NCBI RefSeq assembly: GCF_032854445.1
Contig: NC_088300.1
Location: 67,804,984-67,868,983 of the forward strand
Origin: Liolophura sinensis
Lineage: Eukaryota; Mollusca; Polyplacophora; Chitonida; Chitonidae
DNA length: 64,000 nt
Reading direction: 5' to 3'
Part shown: piece after piece, positions 12,299 through 24,552 of the stretch
Layout of the letters: every line of letters starts with the position of its first letter
Position numbering within the stretch: the stretch's first letter is position 1
The notes under the pieces: generated by a model
Told to the model about the DNA's origin: nothing
What the model saw: only the letters and a program-made list of their open reading frames with translations
Database searches by the model: none
Position numbers and translations under genes: made by a program

Positions 12299-13184
12299 AT
12301 CAAATGTATTGCTTTTTCTGGCTTTTTTCAGCTGATTAGAGCAATTATGACCAAAAACATCCTGACAAATTTAAATGCCACCAGCTATCAACCCCTAAAG
12401 CCAATGATCAAGCTAAGTAATAATGAGAAAAAAGATAATAAATAATACAACCTTAGTTATTTCTGAAGAGGAGTGGAAACTGAGCTAAATTGCTACAGCT
12501 ATTATATTTTCATGTGATAGGTAACTCTATAAATCAACTCTTAATAAGGGATTCTTCCCAGGCTATGGGTTATGCCATGTTGGAGAAACCTGGAACATGT
12601 TCTTGTGTCACCTTCTCGTGTTACCCCATCCTCATATATACCTGAAGGCAAAACACTGCTGGCCCCTGTTCATTTTTTAAGGTGCATTTTTCTAGGGTTC
12701 TAGAAATAACTTGATGTCTTACCCTGACTGGCAGAACCTGGTACCATGGCGGCGCTTTTGATTTTCTTAATGTGCACCTGTTTGCATAATTTGAACTGCA
12801 ATATCAGTGTCATTTAACATAAATGAAAATAAACAGGTATATGCTTTAGGAGAGATTCTGTATTGATGCATACAAGTACACATATACATAAGATCTAGTG
12901 CTCTCCTTTATTTTAACTAATATGATGCTTTTATCATATACTGTCTTCATGAAAATACACTTTCTTAGTGAATAGCATCATATATAATTAAAATAATGTC
13001 AATAATTGATGAATTCTAGGTAATTCTACCACACTGTAGTCAGATACTGACTTACTTGATGCCTTTTCTCAAGGTTTGCCTCGTATCTTTAGAGCCAAAT
13101 ACACTATACATTATATATTGGCTAAACATTAGGCCTTCCAATATGAGCTAAAAGTGTTTGTTCAATTTGGATTCACAATATACT
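12291..13184. other. unique AT-rich DNA, no gene seen
   Basis: No repeats or coding frame recognised before the 20-bp array begins. Confidence 0.5.
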
Positions 13185-14215
13185 ATATAGGACTCATCAA
13201 TACGCTGTGGGACAAATCGATACACTGACTCATCAGTACACTGTGGGACTCATCAATACACTGTGGAACTCATCAATACACTGTGACACTAATCAATACG
13301 ATGGGACTCATCAATACAATATGGGAATCAATACACTGTGGAACTCATCAATACACTGTGACTCATCAGTACACTGTGGGACTCATCAATACACTGTGGA
13401 ACTCATCAATACACTCTGGAATTCATCAATACACCATGACTCATCAATGCACTGTGGAGCTCATTAATACACTATGGGACTCATCAACACACTGTGGGAC
13501 TCATCAATACGCTGGGACACATCAATACAATATGGGTCTCAATACACTGTGGAACTCATCAATACACTGTGACTCATCAATACACTGTGACTCATCAATA
13601 CACTGTGGGAGTCATCAATACACTGTGAATCTCATCAATACACTGTGGGACTCATCAATACAACATGGGACTCATCCATACAATGAGGCTCATCAATACA
13701 CTGTGGGTCTCATCAATACACTGGGATTCATCAATACAACATGGGACTCATCAATACAATGAGGCTCATCAATACACTGTGGGAGTCATCAATACAATGT
13801 GGGACTCATCAATACAATATGGGACTCATCAATACACTGTGGGACTCATCAATACAATGAGGCTCATCAATACACTGTGGGACTCATCAATACACAGTGG
13901 GGCTCATCAATACAATGTGGGACTCATCAATACAATGAGGCTCATCAATACACTGTGGGACTCATCAATACACTGTGCGACTCATCAATACAACATGGGA
14001 CTCATCAATACAATGAGGCTCATCAATACACTGTGGGACTCATCAATACAATGTGGGACTCATCAATACAATGAGGCTCATCAATACACTGTGGGACTCA
14101 TCAATACAATGTGGGACTCATCAATACAATATGGGACTCATCAATACAATGTGGGACTCATCAATACAATGTGGGACTCATCAATACAATATGGAATTCA
14201 TCAATGTCCAGTGGG
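13185..14215. repeat. 20-bp minisatellite
   Basis: About 50 units of ACTCATCAATACACTGTGGG with frequent variants (ACAATATGGG, ACAACATGGG, and a shortened ACAATGAGGCTCATCAAT). From about 13650 the variants occur in recurring order, so a higher-order block of several units was amplified. Although 20 is not divisible by three, the unit avoids stops in the phases used, giving plus-strand frames of up to 185 codons (13665-14222) with INTLWDSSIHCGTHQY-like repeats. I do not consider it a gene. Confidence 0.96.
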
Positions 14216-15494
14216 GCTATAATCATAGTCCTGTGCAACTAATGACACATCGCTGCATTTTAGTACATGAAACATGGTACTGCCACTAACTTCTAGGAGG
14301 AAAATTTGTTTAGCACCTATATAAAACTTAACTCATGACTTTATTTACATATCTGGAATTTAAAGAACAGAGGTTCCATGAGGAGAAAAAAGTTCCACAC
14401 AGAGAAAACAAATACTGATCAAGGCTGAAAACCTATGCATACATGGAACCTGACAGCTAAATAAGAAGTGGAAGTGTCGAGGAGTGAAGGCAGTTAGTCG
14501 GTCACTAATACAGACAGGTCAAGCGAATGGGTGAAGATGGAAACGCACTCCAGCCAGTAATTACACCCGCAGCTTCAGTCCCCTGCTAATCCAACATGGC
14601 TATGGGCAGTGAAGAGTTTCCTGGAAAAATCAATAGGCACAGAGCTGGGTAAAGGGTCATTAGCCACAGCCAGCATGTGCTATTAAGATGGACAAGACAT
14701 GGACGTATTACCGGTCATTCAGCCGCTCGCACCAGCGTCCACTTTCGGGCCTGTTGGCCACGCGGTCAACACAAGCAGTGGCAGTCTTGTGGATGGCTGT
14801 AGAACTACAATGCAATGTATACACTCTTTACCCGGTCAATAACCAATTAGACAATGAATGGAGGATAGAAAAAGTGAATGAGATTGAGGGCGAGTGCCGC
14901 TTTCCCTATGCAGCCAACAACATCTGTTGTTTACTTTAAGACTTCATGGAGTGACATATATGCAAACAGAGCGAAAATACTCCTTTGGCAGAGCGAACCA
15001 CTAAGTCTTGGCAGCCCTGGTCAGTTCTAGATTTAAGACTAATTTGGCCAGCTGATCAACTATAATGAGATTTTATTGACTTTCGTTTCCTTTGAGGAGA
15101 TCTGTTTCGTTGGCATGGAGGAACTACTTCCTGAGGCTGACAGATCACCTGTACGTATTCCGCAGCCAAATGATCACGACTGACTTGCCACTAACTGAGC
15201 TACCTGGGCAGAACCAAGCCATCTGACATGAAACAGGTCATTCATTCCTGTTGGATCTCAGCAGTTGAATAATCAACCATTAATCAATATGCTAAATAAA
15301 GGCTTTAACTACTCGTTCCCTCAAGCATCATGACCATGAAATGCTATACCTTATCCAGGTAATATTGCCAAAGGAAGAAGTTGCCAGAGGAAACAGTGAA
15401 TTTGGCCTGGTTAAAATTCTTCAACACCTTCATAACAAAACACTGAATCATCTCAAGTGCATTATTAATTTATTTGATTGCTGCTTATTGCTCA
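14216..15494. other. unique, relatively GC-rich DNA (possible conserved non-coding)
   Basis: From about 14480 to 15250 the composition is richer in G+C and CpG than most of the window and free of repeats. An 83-codon frame starts at 14688 in a good context (AAGATGG), but shows no domain and no splice signals I can rely on. TAAT-core motifs (CCAATTAGACAATG near 14843) could be homeodomain sites. Either an unrecognised exon or a regulatory element is possible. Confidence 0.3.
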
Positions 15495-15495
15495 A

Positions 15496-15697
15496 TTTAT
15501 TTATTTATTTGATTGGTGTTTTACGCCGTACCCAAGAATATTTCACTTATACGATGGCAGCCAGCATTATGGTGGGGGGAAACCGGGCAGAGCACGGGGA
15601 AAAGCCACGATCATGTGCAGGTTGCTGTCAGACCTTCCCACTTACAGCCAGTGAGCAAGCCAGCATGAGCTGGACTTGAACTCATAGCGAGCCACAT
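15496..15697 (-). mobile_element. SINE, minus strand, 5'-truncated
   Basis: On the plus strand it reads tail first: TTATTTATTTGATTGGTGTT, the AAGAATATTTCACTTATACG 3' block, the core (GCATTATGGTGGGGGGAAAC, GGTTGCTGTCAGACCTTCCC) and the box-B-side GCTGGACTTGAACTCATAGC. It stops before the box A part. A second short T/ATTT tract at 15468-15490 suggests a rearranged or doubled tail. Confidence 0.9.
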
Positions 15698-18040
15698 ACT
15701 TAAGAAATTTTCACTACTAATGGCGGTCAATTACATGTGTGAAGGAAAACCACCCAGCCTTTGTAAAGTTACTGATGAGCTTTCCCACATGTGACCTACA
15801 GATAAACACACCACATCGGTGCAGTGGTCATCAACAAACGTTAGACTGCGCTAGCTGGTGCATTATAATGACTGAGTGTGGCATCAATTAAGTTTTGGCA
15901 CTAAGAATCTGTGCACTAGCTATTCCGACACTGTAATCCCAAATGAACATAATACCAGCAGTTGTAAAGACTGCTTTCTAAGAGACCTCCAATAATCCCT
16001 TGTGTCCATCTATGGCAGATGTGTGGATTCTGACCATCAGGAAAGTGATAAATATTTGTAGTAATCAAGTCTTTTGGTCAGCTACCTATATGGCATGTAA
16101 TCAAAAGCCCACTGGCTGAATGGTCCAGGTGACAGACATTTTAGCTTTCTGTTGATTAGGTGCCTACAGGACTGAAGTCTGTGATTCCATATGCACTAGA
16201 GTATGGTCCTGTGATAACAAAAAAAACAGCTAATAGGTTAAGTGTAACAAACTGCAAACCAGTTTCCATGATTTGATATTTAAAAATAAAATGAGGATTA
16301 TCTGGTGCTAATCACAAATAAATGATTTATGGTATCTTGAGACAAAAAGTGTTGATGATGGCAAATTTTTGGGATTAAAACAGCTCAAACAATGCTAAAT
16401 TGAGATAAACTTCAATTCTTAATAGCACATTCAATATTTATTGATAGTAACAACACACATCTATGTTGTGCAGTCATGCATGCAGACTGTATGCAATTGT
16501 AACAGCAAAAGCACAAGTATATTAACTTTCAGTCTAACAGTGATGATGGGTTTACTTATTAGTTGTGATATGCTTGCCAGAAGAATAACAAATATCTTGG
16601 CAGTTGTTCTGAAAAAGGAACACAATAGCATGGTTTGATGTATCTGTTACCTGATGGCAATTCAAAAAAACTCTTACAATAAACAGATGCTGCATGGCAC
16701 ATTCCCAGAGAGTCTCTTCCCACTATACCCTGTAAAAAAAAAAAAAGAAAACAAAAAAAAAACAAGCCAACAACTGGGCAACTGTAAGCATTTGATAACT
16801 GATACAGAAAAAGGAAAAATAAACCATGGTTTATTCACACTGCTCCCTCAATCAGCTGAAATGGAACTGAACGCTTCCAGCTGTGACTTGTAACAAATGG
16901 CTGGACTCACTGAGTTATTGGTGGTGTTTTCTATCACCAGTTTATCCTGGACCATGGAGAGAGAGAGAGAGGTTAAATGGATAACAGGCCAACACATCAA
17001 AGGGATTGAGAATCAATGGCGTTAGCCGGAGAAGAAGAGAGCCGTGAAACGCAGCGCTGTACCTGATCAATTAAATACACCATGGCCACTTCCCTGTGAT
17101 CATCCGATGAATATGGCCATGGCAAATTATTGATCGCTCTTTGATCTGATAAGACGACAACAAACAAATTCTATAGCACAGTAATCACTTTACTTTTTTT
17201 TTTTTCAAAAACTGTGACAGGTTGTCTTTACGCCTGTACCTGTCTGTCACAGATCGATGCAAACGGACACAAGAGAACAGCTCCCAAAATCTATTCTGTT
17301 CATTAGCCTAAGGTGAAGGACATGACTGCGCAATTTGATGAGGGAATAAAGGGCCAATCTTGTGTCCACAGTCACCAATATCCACAAACATAACTCTCCT
17401 TCCTCAAACAAATACAGTGATACATCAGCATGCAACCTGGCCCTCTATCTAGATCATATCATCTCTGCTCTGGTTTTACTCTCTGTACTATAAGTCATTT
17501 ATTATGCTATATCGAGAATAAAACCTTGCTTCTTAAGACCAGGAATAGTGATGTGAGTATTGGCCCCCCCAAAAAAAAAAAATAAATAATAAAAAAAAAA
17601 CAACAAACAAACAAAAAAAACCCCCAACAAATTGCCAACATTGATCAAAACACTTGCCGGTAGGATACAGTAAAACTGCTTTGTACAATAACACTGCGAG
17701 GCTTTTCCTTACCAAACTCTTTGAAATATTGGAGTCATCTTTAAAATATGAAATTGGTCTGATACATGTGTACTTAACTGGTGGATTTGTTTATTTGTTT
17801 TTTTTTTTTTTGAGGGGGGGAGGTTTAAAGGCCAAAAGTTGTTTTCAGTAGAAGTCTGGTCATATCCCGACAATAAGTCAGTCTCAAAACTTGTAGAAGA
17901 CATCTATCGTGTCATAATATACCCAGTCACACTATATTAACACCAGGTGTAAATGGAATCAGGGCACAATTAGCAAAAATAAAATGACCAGATGATGTCA
18001 TGCATTGTGATAAAATTGTGACACTGATAGTTCTCTATAT
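15698..18040. other. mostly unique DNA; possible conserved element near 16.9-17.1 kb
   Basis: No gene recognised. Low-complexity A-rich and C-rich runs lie at 16734-16764, 17563-17625 and 17799-17822. The part from 16900 to 17165 is less AT-rich and contains ATTGATC and TAATT words and a (GA)n run at 16958-16972; it could be regulatory, but this is only inference. Short frames in both strands lack domains. Confidence 0.4.
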
Positions 18041-19350
18041 TACTGGATGTGTAAAAAACAACACATGCTGGGTACGTGTACCTAATATGGCTGTGTAATG
18101 ATACCAAAACATCCTGGGTACGTGTACCTAATATGGCTGTGTAACAATACCAAAACATGCTGGGTACGTGTACCTAATATGGTTGTGTAATAATACCAAA
18201 ACATCCTGGGTACGTGTACCTAATATGGCTGTGTAACAATACCAAAACATGCTGGATAAATGTACCTAATATGGCTGTGTAATAATACGGAAACATGCTA
18301 GGTACGTGTACCTAATATGGCTGTGTAATAATACGAAAACATGCTGGATAGGTGTACCTAATATGGCTGTGTAATAATACGAAAACATGCTAGGTACGAG
18401 TACCTAATATGGCTGTGTAATAATATGAAAACATGCTAGGTACGTGTACCTAATATGGCTGTGTAATAATACGAAAACATGCTGGGTACGTGTGCCTAAT
18501 ATGGCTGTGTAATAATACGAAAACATGCTGGGTACGTGTGCCTAATATGGCTGTGTAATAATACGAAAACATGCTGGGTACGTGTGCCTAATATGGCTGT
18601 GTAATAATACGAAAACATGCTGGGTACGAGTACCTAATATGGCTGTGTAATAATACGAAAACATGCTGGATAGGTGTACCTAATATGGCTGTGTAATAAT
18701 ACGAAAACATGCTAGGTACGAGTACCTAATATGGCTGTGTAATAATATGAAAACATGCTAGGTACGTGTACCTAATATGGCTGTGTAATAATACGAAAAC
18801 ATGCTGGGTACGTGTGCCTAATATGGCTGTGTAATAATACGAAAACATGCTGGGTACGTGTGCCTAATATGGCTGTGTAATAATACGAAAACATGCTGGG
18901 TACGTGTGCCTAATATGGCTGTGTAATAATACGAAAACATGCTGGGTACGAGTACCTAATATGGCTGTGTAATAATACGAAAACATGCTGGGTACGTGTG
19001 CCTAATATGGCTGTGTAATAATACGAAAACATGCTGGATAGGTGTACCTAATATGGCTGTGTAATAATACGAAAACATGCTGGGTACGTGTGCCTAATAT
19101 GGCTGTGTAATAATATGAAAAACATGCTGGGTACGTGTGCCTAATATGGCTGTGTAATAATACCAAAATATGCTGGGCATGTGTATCTATTACCAAAATA
19201 TGCTGGGTACGTGTACCTAATATAGTTGTGCAATAATACTAAAACATGCTGGGTGCCTGTACCTTATGGCTGTGTAATAATACCAAAATGTGCTGAGTAC
19301 CTGCACCTCATGGCTGTGTAATAATACCAAAATATGATGGGTCTTTGTTT
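18041..19350. repeat. 46-bp minisatellite with 7-unit higher-order repeat
   Basis: About 28 units of 46 bp; core CTAATATGGCTGTGTAATAA then TACGAAAACATGCTGGGTAC. Marker variants recur in the same order: GGATAGGTGTACC at 18346, 18668 and 19036, that is 322 bp (seven units) and then 368 bp (eight units) apart. In each block it is followed by CTAGGTACGAGTACC, a TATGAAAAC unit, three GTGTGCC units and an ACGAGTACC unit. The edges (before 18250 and after 19180) are more diverged. The short minus-strand frames (SHIRYTYPACF type) come from the repeat. Confidence 0.97.
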
Positions 19351-19582
19351 CTTGAGTAACAAAATCTGGAAATATGTCATATTCATGTCTGGTTTTGGAA
19401 GAGAAATAAACAACTGTATCAAGCTCCCTAAATATGTGTTCTCCATTTTGATCATAGATAAAAATTGCTCACAAGCATGAATGTGTGTTAAATCCCAGAC
19501 ACATCTTTTATAATAATAATAAGACCACTGAACTACAAGATGATAAAGGTCATATGAAATAATGTTTGTTTTTTGAATGTAG

Positions 19583-19725
19583 GTATTCAGCTTGGCAGAT
19601 TAACATGCAACTGGATAATCTGCTGTTATAAGGGATCTCCGATCAAATATGGCCATGTTGAAATCTGGAAACATGACCCCTGCAAGTTTGTCCTTGAAGT
19701 GTCCTTGAAGAGTACAGATGTACAA
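19583..19725 (+). CDS. candidate internal exon, unrecognised
   Basis: An open stretch follows a plausible acceptor (TTTTTTGAATGTAG) and ends at a plausible donor (ACAA|GTAAAT). The translation contains GRLTCN and YGHVEIWKHDP, faintly like the start of transthyretin-like secreted proteins (a GxLxCxGxP..V.LW pattern), but an insertion of residues between the two parts and the absence of the following domain make this weak. Neighbouring DNA shows no partner exon. It may equally be chance. Confidence 0.15.
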
Positions 19726-20527
19726 GTAAATACTGGTATATGTGTCACTGTTTTGATGACTGAACAGCAGACACACCTGGTTGAGGTACAGACATAAGAC
19801 ACAAAAACAATTTAAATGCAAAGTAAACAGTTTTGTGATCTATGTCCCTTGGGGGCAAAGAGCAATAATATATGATATTAATATAAACATAACATCAACG
19901 ACTATAAATTTACACTCCACCCAATAACCCAAATTGATAATTAAGTTATAGCGTAATAAGAAATTCAAGGATTAAAGGGTACTTCAAAGAGGTACTATAA
20001 AACGAAGAGTTAATGGCTTTAAGCAAAATGAGGAAAGCTATGTCAATAGATTCTTGAGATACATTTTATATTTCTTGATAACCCTTATATTTTATGCATA
20101 TTTTCAGTCAATGGTTGTGAATGACTTCATTGAGGAACATACTGGGAACGCAGGTCAAGCTTAAAACGCCCCCAGTTCAGGCTCTTCCCCCAACAAAGTT
20201 GTTGGGACATCACCAATTTACACCTCAAGAGGAAAGCTGAAAACTGCTCAAACTGCTACACCATGAATTTTCAAGCTAGTTTTGACACCAAGACCCAACC
20301 CAATCCCAAGGGGAGATAATAATGCATACATGTAATACACTCGTGAAAAATGCACGGTCATGTTTCCACAAAGCAAATTCTGGCTTCATTCAGGACTTAA
20401 AACCTAAGCTTACATGCATCTGAACAGCTGCTATAACTTTCACAATAGGAAGGCTAAGGAATCTTGTTTGTGATTGTTTTTTTTTTGTTTCCTTTCTTTT
20501 TTGGTGATATTACAAATATTTTGCCTG
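19726..20527. other. unique DNA, no gene seen
   Basis: AT-rich sequence without recognised repeat. A T-rich run lies at 20476-20502. Confidence 0.5.
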
Positions 20528-20775
20528 AAAAAAAGTGCATTTATAGAGGCAAATGAAGGTCATAAAATACTATTTTCCGATATCTGCATACATGTATATA
20601 GCAAATGACATAAAATTTCGCATAAAAAGTACATTGTTAAATGTGGAATAAGGTCCTCATCAGTCACTTTTGAGGCTGATTGAAACCTACACTTTCCAAG
20701 TAGTATATCATCCTACCTTCTAAACAAACCTCAAAACACCTTTCTAAGATCCAAAGAACTTTCAGAATTTAGCAA
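20528..20775 (-). repeat. dispersed repeat family B, copy 2 (reverse)
   Basis: Reverse orientation of the 7231 copy. Two matching blocks (about 20535-20600, containing GTGCATTTATAGAGGCAAAT; and about 20690-20770, containing AACCTCAAAACACCTTTCTA) are separated by about 100 bp of unrelated sequence, so this copy carries an insertion or is a longer version of the element. Confidence 0.65.
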
Positions 20776-22414
20776 AATAAGTAACCTTAGAGTCAGGCAT
20801 GGACGAAATTTTAGCTTCAGTTAATACAATAAATTGACGGCAACCTGAAGCTCTAATTGTGTCAATATCTGAAATGGTAAACACGTGCCTTCTTCGAATG
20901 AAGTCTTTGACCGCTGCTTCCTACAGGTGTGAACAGCTTTATAACTAGAGGTCAAGTAGTTTCAATATTTTAAGTCCTTCGGCACTCCTCAGCAGGCAAG
21001 TCTATTATGTACTTGCCTTAATCCAGGCCAATCTGTAAGTTAATGCATAATCTTGAAGGTGTGGCTGCAGCTGCCCTAACTATAGGCAAAGGTCACCAAG
21101 TTCATGGTTATTAATGCTACTGCCTATATTTTAGAAGAAAGTGCTGCACAAAGCTCAATATCTTCATCAGTACAATAACTACTCAAAGTTATAACACACT
21201 TTACAGTTTGTAGCTGAAGAATGTACATTACTAAACCCATGGAATGTCAGTCACATCCAGAATCTATTAACTTAATGAACACACGAGTATCAAGAGACAA
21301 GCAAAAATTGTAAAAAAAAAAAATATATGCTGGGAGATGAGCACTGATCTTTTAAATGTTTTGAGACTGCTATTGACTGTTTCTACCCAAGTAGTATTAT
21401 GGGCGTCTTTAATATTGATGACTTCTTTACGTAGGGGGTGCAGGTTTCTCATTGGTTTGCATGTTGACAGTGAACACCAATCAAACATGACAAATTAGAA
21501 TGCTCTCTTTTCATTGGACAAAAACTGGCTTACACCAGAGACAGCTTTGTTTAGGTATGAAGAAAGCAATGTCCACGAACACAGATCAGCAATTTATCAA
21601 AGGGACCATCTCTAGCCAGCAGAGCAAATCACTGCTGCGGCTCTGCACTTAACTGATACAGCAACAGATCATCAATTATACATCACAATGTCGGTAATTA
21701 ATTAGTTCAGGTTGGTCACAAATCATCGATGTACTCCTATAAACTACCCTGCCCGGAAATGGCCTTCATCTTACTATCAGGCTCCAGGCCAGGCTTTGAT
21801 CCTGTTAATTCTGCATGTGATTCACCATGCGCCATTTATAGGAGGAGGGGACAGGAATATGGAAGATGGGGGGGGGGGGGGGAGGGGAGGTTGTAGAGAT
21901 GGCTTAATGGCCACAGGACCACAGATGAAGGGAGAAAAACTGGACCATTACTCCACATCACTATTCATCGGAAGGTGGACAGATTGATTCCTTAGCATCC
22001 CAGAGTTCCTCCACATTCTCAGATAACATCAACAGTGGCCTATGATACTCAGAGATTTTGGGGACAGAAGAGTCTATACATTACATGTATATGTGTTTAG
22101 CAATATGGGCAAATTTAATATTTATTGACTGATATAACAGAAATACTGGCACATTTAATATTTATTGACAGACTGATTCATTTTGATGGGCATAAATTCA
22201 GTGGACTAAAGCACTTTTCTTGCTGTGGTGGATCAGCCTAAAACTGAGGTTGTAGGGTGGGTGGATCGGGAATTCTTGTTGGTTCAATCAGCACCGGTTT
22301 TGGTTGGAAGATAATTACAGATGGGCACCATTTTCCTCCTATTTGCACCTCCATAAAACTAACCACCATTACATATACTATATATAAGAACTAAATCAAA
22401 ATCCTAGAATACAG
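20776..22414. other. unique DNA with a G-run; no gene recognised
   Basis: No repeats of the window's families. A G-run lies at 21869-21882 followed by AGGGGAGG. The block 21560-21990 is less AT-rich than average with TAATTAATTAG near 21700, a homeodomain-type word; function unknown. Confidence 0.45.
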
Positions 22415-22497
22415 CATTCAAACACCAATCAAATAAATGAGAAATAAGATTTCTTGCTTCTTTATGCTGCGTGCAAGAATATCACACTTCATGTGAG
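22415..22497. mobile_element. two SINE tail fragments, tail to tail
   Basis: 22415-22440 reads as the plus-strand SINE end (AAACACCAATCAAATAAATG). 22458-22496 reads as the opposite strand's 3' block (TGCAAGAATATCACACTTCA, compare CTCAAGAATATTTCACTTAT). Both are short and diverged, so the call is tentative. Confidence 0.4.
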
Positions 22498-22904
22498 ATC
22501 CATGGGTGGAGGAAATTTAACCAGGATGTCCTACCTAGACAACTGTATTGATTCACCTACATCTAATTTTGCCACTCAGTAAGTTGCTGAGGTCTTATGT
22601 ATAGACAAACACAATGAAATGCAAAACATAGAAGTTGGTGAAATTTTATATAATCTGGGGAAGAAATCATTTATTTTTGTGAAAATTACATTTTCAAAGT
22701 GTTTCAGAATATATACTGAAATACATTAAAAACACACCTGAGGCAAAAAGTGAAATTTATGCTAAATTTTATATGCAAAATATGCAAATTTTATTTGGTG
22801 TTGATTGCGTATTACATTCAAACTCAGATGAATCAGTTACACATCAGTAATGAGAAGTGTAATTTAAAAGTATACATTTTTACTGTACAGGAACTGGAAC
22901 ACAC

Positions 22905-23400
22905 AAGATGTCCAAAGACAAAGTCAGCACCAGGTATGATCACACCTGTTGGCAATGCATGCCACTCAACACCTTTTCATCATCAAAGAGAACGCCATGC
23001 CAGGGTCTTGAAGCTGTACCGCAATGACCATTATAGATGAGCGTTTTGGTGCGTTAGGGTTAGAATCAGGCTTAGATAAAGAAGGGCACATAAATCGTCA
23101 CCCCCAAAGTCACCAGCGTACGGTGTCAGCGCTGACCCTGTTAAACTCCTCGTCGACCTACGATGGTACATGTAGCTGTACATGAGCTCTCACAATCTGT
23201 CGGGCTTCCCTGGCTGTTGTCACAGGTGGTAATGCCCTTTGCGTTGTCAGCCTATGGTAGGCCCTGTCAGCTGAAATCGCTGGTTCAGTCTTGTGATGGT
23301 GCTGTGGTGACATTGAAACCTTGCTGCTAATATGCCCTGGTAGTCTGACCAATTTCAATCAAGGCAATGGCGCGTTCATGTTCCTCAGGTGTTACTGCAC
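22905..23400 (-). pseudogene. decayed Tc1/mariner-like transposase
   Basis: Reading the minus strand from about 23395, the translation gives TPEEHERAIALIEIGQTTRA, typical of the first helix-turn-helix of Tc1-type transposases, then a stop. The next open piece (about 23358-23158) contains the family's second DNA-binding region with LPPVTTAREARQIVRAHVQL, matching the common pattern RP..TT.RE.R.I.R.H. Further on there is VSADTVR, and at 22993-22976 VLFDDE, which corresponds to the second catalytic aspartate region (V.FSDES) of the DDE/D domain. At least three stops and two or more frame changes separate these parts, and the third catalytic residue cannot be placed. In life the enzyme would cut and paste its own element at TA sites; this copy is dead. 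No flanking inverted repeats were recognised. Confidence 0.75.
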
Positions 23401-24175
23401 AGCTACACATACAGCGATTAGGTGGGTAGCCTTAGAATGCCGTCCCTTTATACCTCATTCCTACAGGCAAAATTAATGACTCTTAGTAGTTCTTGTGCTT
23501 TTAAGCGTAAAACTGTGTTTTCCAGTACTGTTCCCTGTAGCATTTTTGGTGACAACTCAGACAAATGCTATCAAACCCAGCTGACAACATCTCTGGAGCT
23601 TCCCTAATCCCTAACCATGGAGATTTCCGTTGCTATTTTCAAATTATCATGATATTTTCATGGATTCATGTCGCTGTGTTTTTAAAGCATGTCAGTATAG
23701 GTAGACAGCAATGAGATGAAAATTTGACCTATACAAATGCCAATTTACCAAGAGAATTTCTCCACAATTAGACTGACCTAACTCCAAAACAGCTATCAAT
23801 ATACACACACACCCACAATGATACTATTTATAGCTTGAAGGAATAAAGATAAAAAATATATTGTGTGAAATCAATGGTTGCCAAAGTGGGATAAAATGTA
23901 CATAAAACCTGGAATATCATGACAAAGAAATCATATACTGACTCTTTTTATCCTTGGTTGTTGTATTATACTATGCATGAAGCTGTCACACCATAACATC
24001 ATGTCTTAATGAGCTACGTTTAGGTCACATGAATATCTAGACAATATTTCTCTGCTGTCAGACAATTACTATCAAGCATTTCACCAATATAGTGCTCAGC
24101 CACAGTAAAAAAAGTCAGACGGGTTTGATAGTTAAGAGTAAAAATGTTAAAACACATATCGGCATGTACATATAA
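23401..24175. other. unique DNA, no gene seen
   Basis: AT-rich sequence with no recognised repeat. Confidence 0.5.
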
Positions 24176-24384
24176 TGTAATCCTTCAACATTTTCACATG
24201 TTTGCAAAGTGTTAATTCTGAAGGCAATATTGGATGTACACTGATAAACGTATACTTTTTGTGAAGCCCTGAAACTGGCTAATCCAACCAATGTTGTTTT
24301 GTCTCCAAAATCAAATTAAAAATATGGATAAATTGCACTGAATCAGTTGGTTTTTCATATGCGACGGGTTGAAGAATAAGGGTA
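24176..24384 (+). mobile_element. family A inverted-repeat element, copy 1
   Basis: Left end GTAATCCTTCAACATTTTCA and right end GGGTTGAAGAATAAGGGTA are imperfect inverted repeats of each other. The interior block ACTTTTTGTGAAGCCCTGAA is shared with three other copies (30593-30771 reversed, 48386-48579 forward, 56248-56436 reversed). Length near 200 bp, no coding capacity, terminal inverted repeats: this fits a MITE, a short non-autonomous DNA transposon. Exact ends and target duplication could not be fixed by eye. Confidence 0.75.
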
Positions 24385-24492
24385 AATACTTGTAATAACG
24401 ATGTACTGTGTTCGTGTGAAGGGTTTTTTTTCTTGGGAGTGGGATTCCATCGTGAAAATGGTATTAATATTAAAGTACATATATATTTTGGT

Positions 24493-24497
<5 letters not shown>

Positions 24498-24549
<52 letters not shown>
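24498..24549. repeat. (TA)n microsatellite
   Basis: About 26 TA dinucleotides. Confidence 0.97.

Positions 24550-24552
<3 letters not shown>

Noticed and set aside
13665-14222. 185-codon plus-strand frame in the 20-bp array
   Set aside because: Overlapping frames in other phases give the same kind of repeats, so the array itself is the cause.
13185-19350. CRISPR array
   Set aside because: Repeats adjoin directly without unique spacers of regular size, and the context is an animal genome.
22750-23040. 96-codon plus-strand frame with an acceptor-like TTTACTGTACAG
   Set aside because: The right half is the antisense of the Tc1-like relic; motif order on the minus strand is a better explanation.
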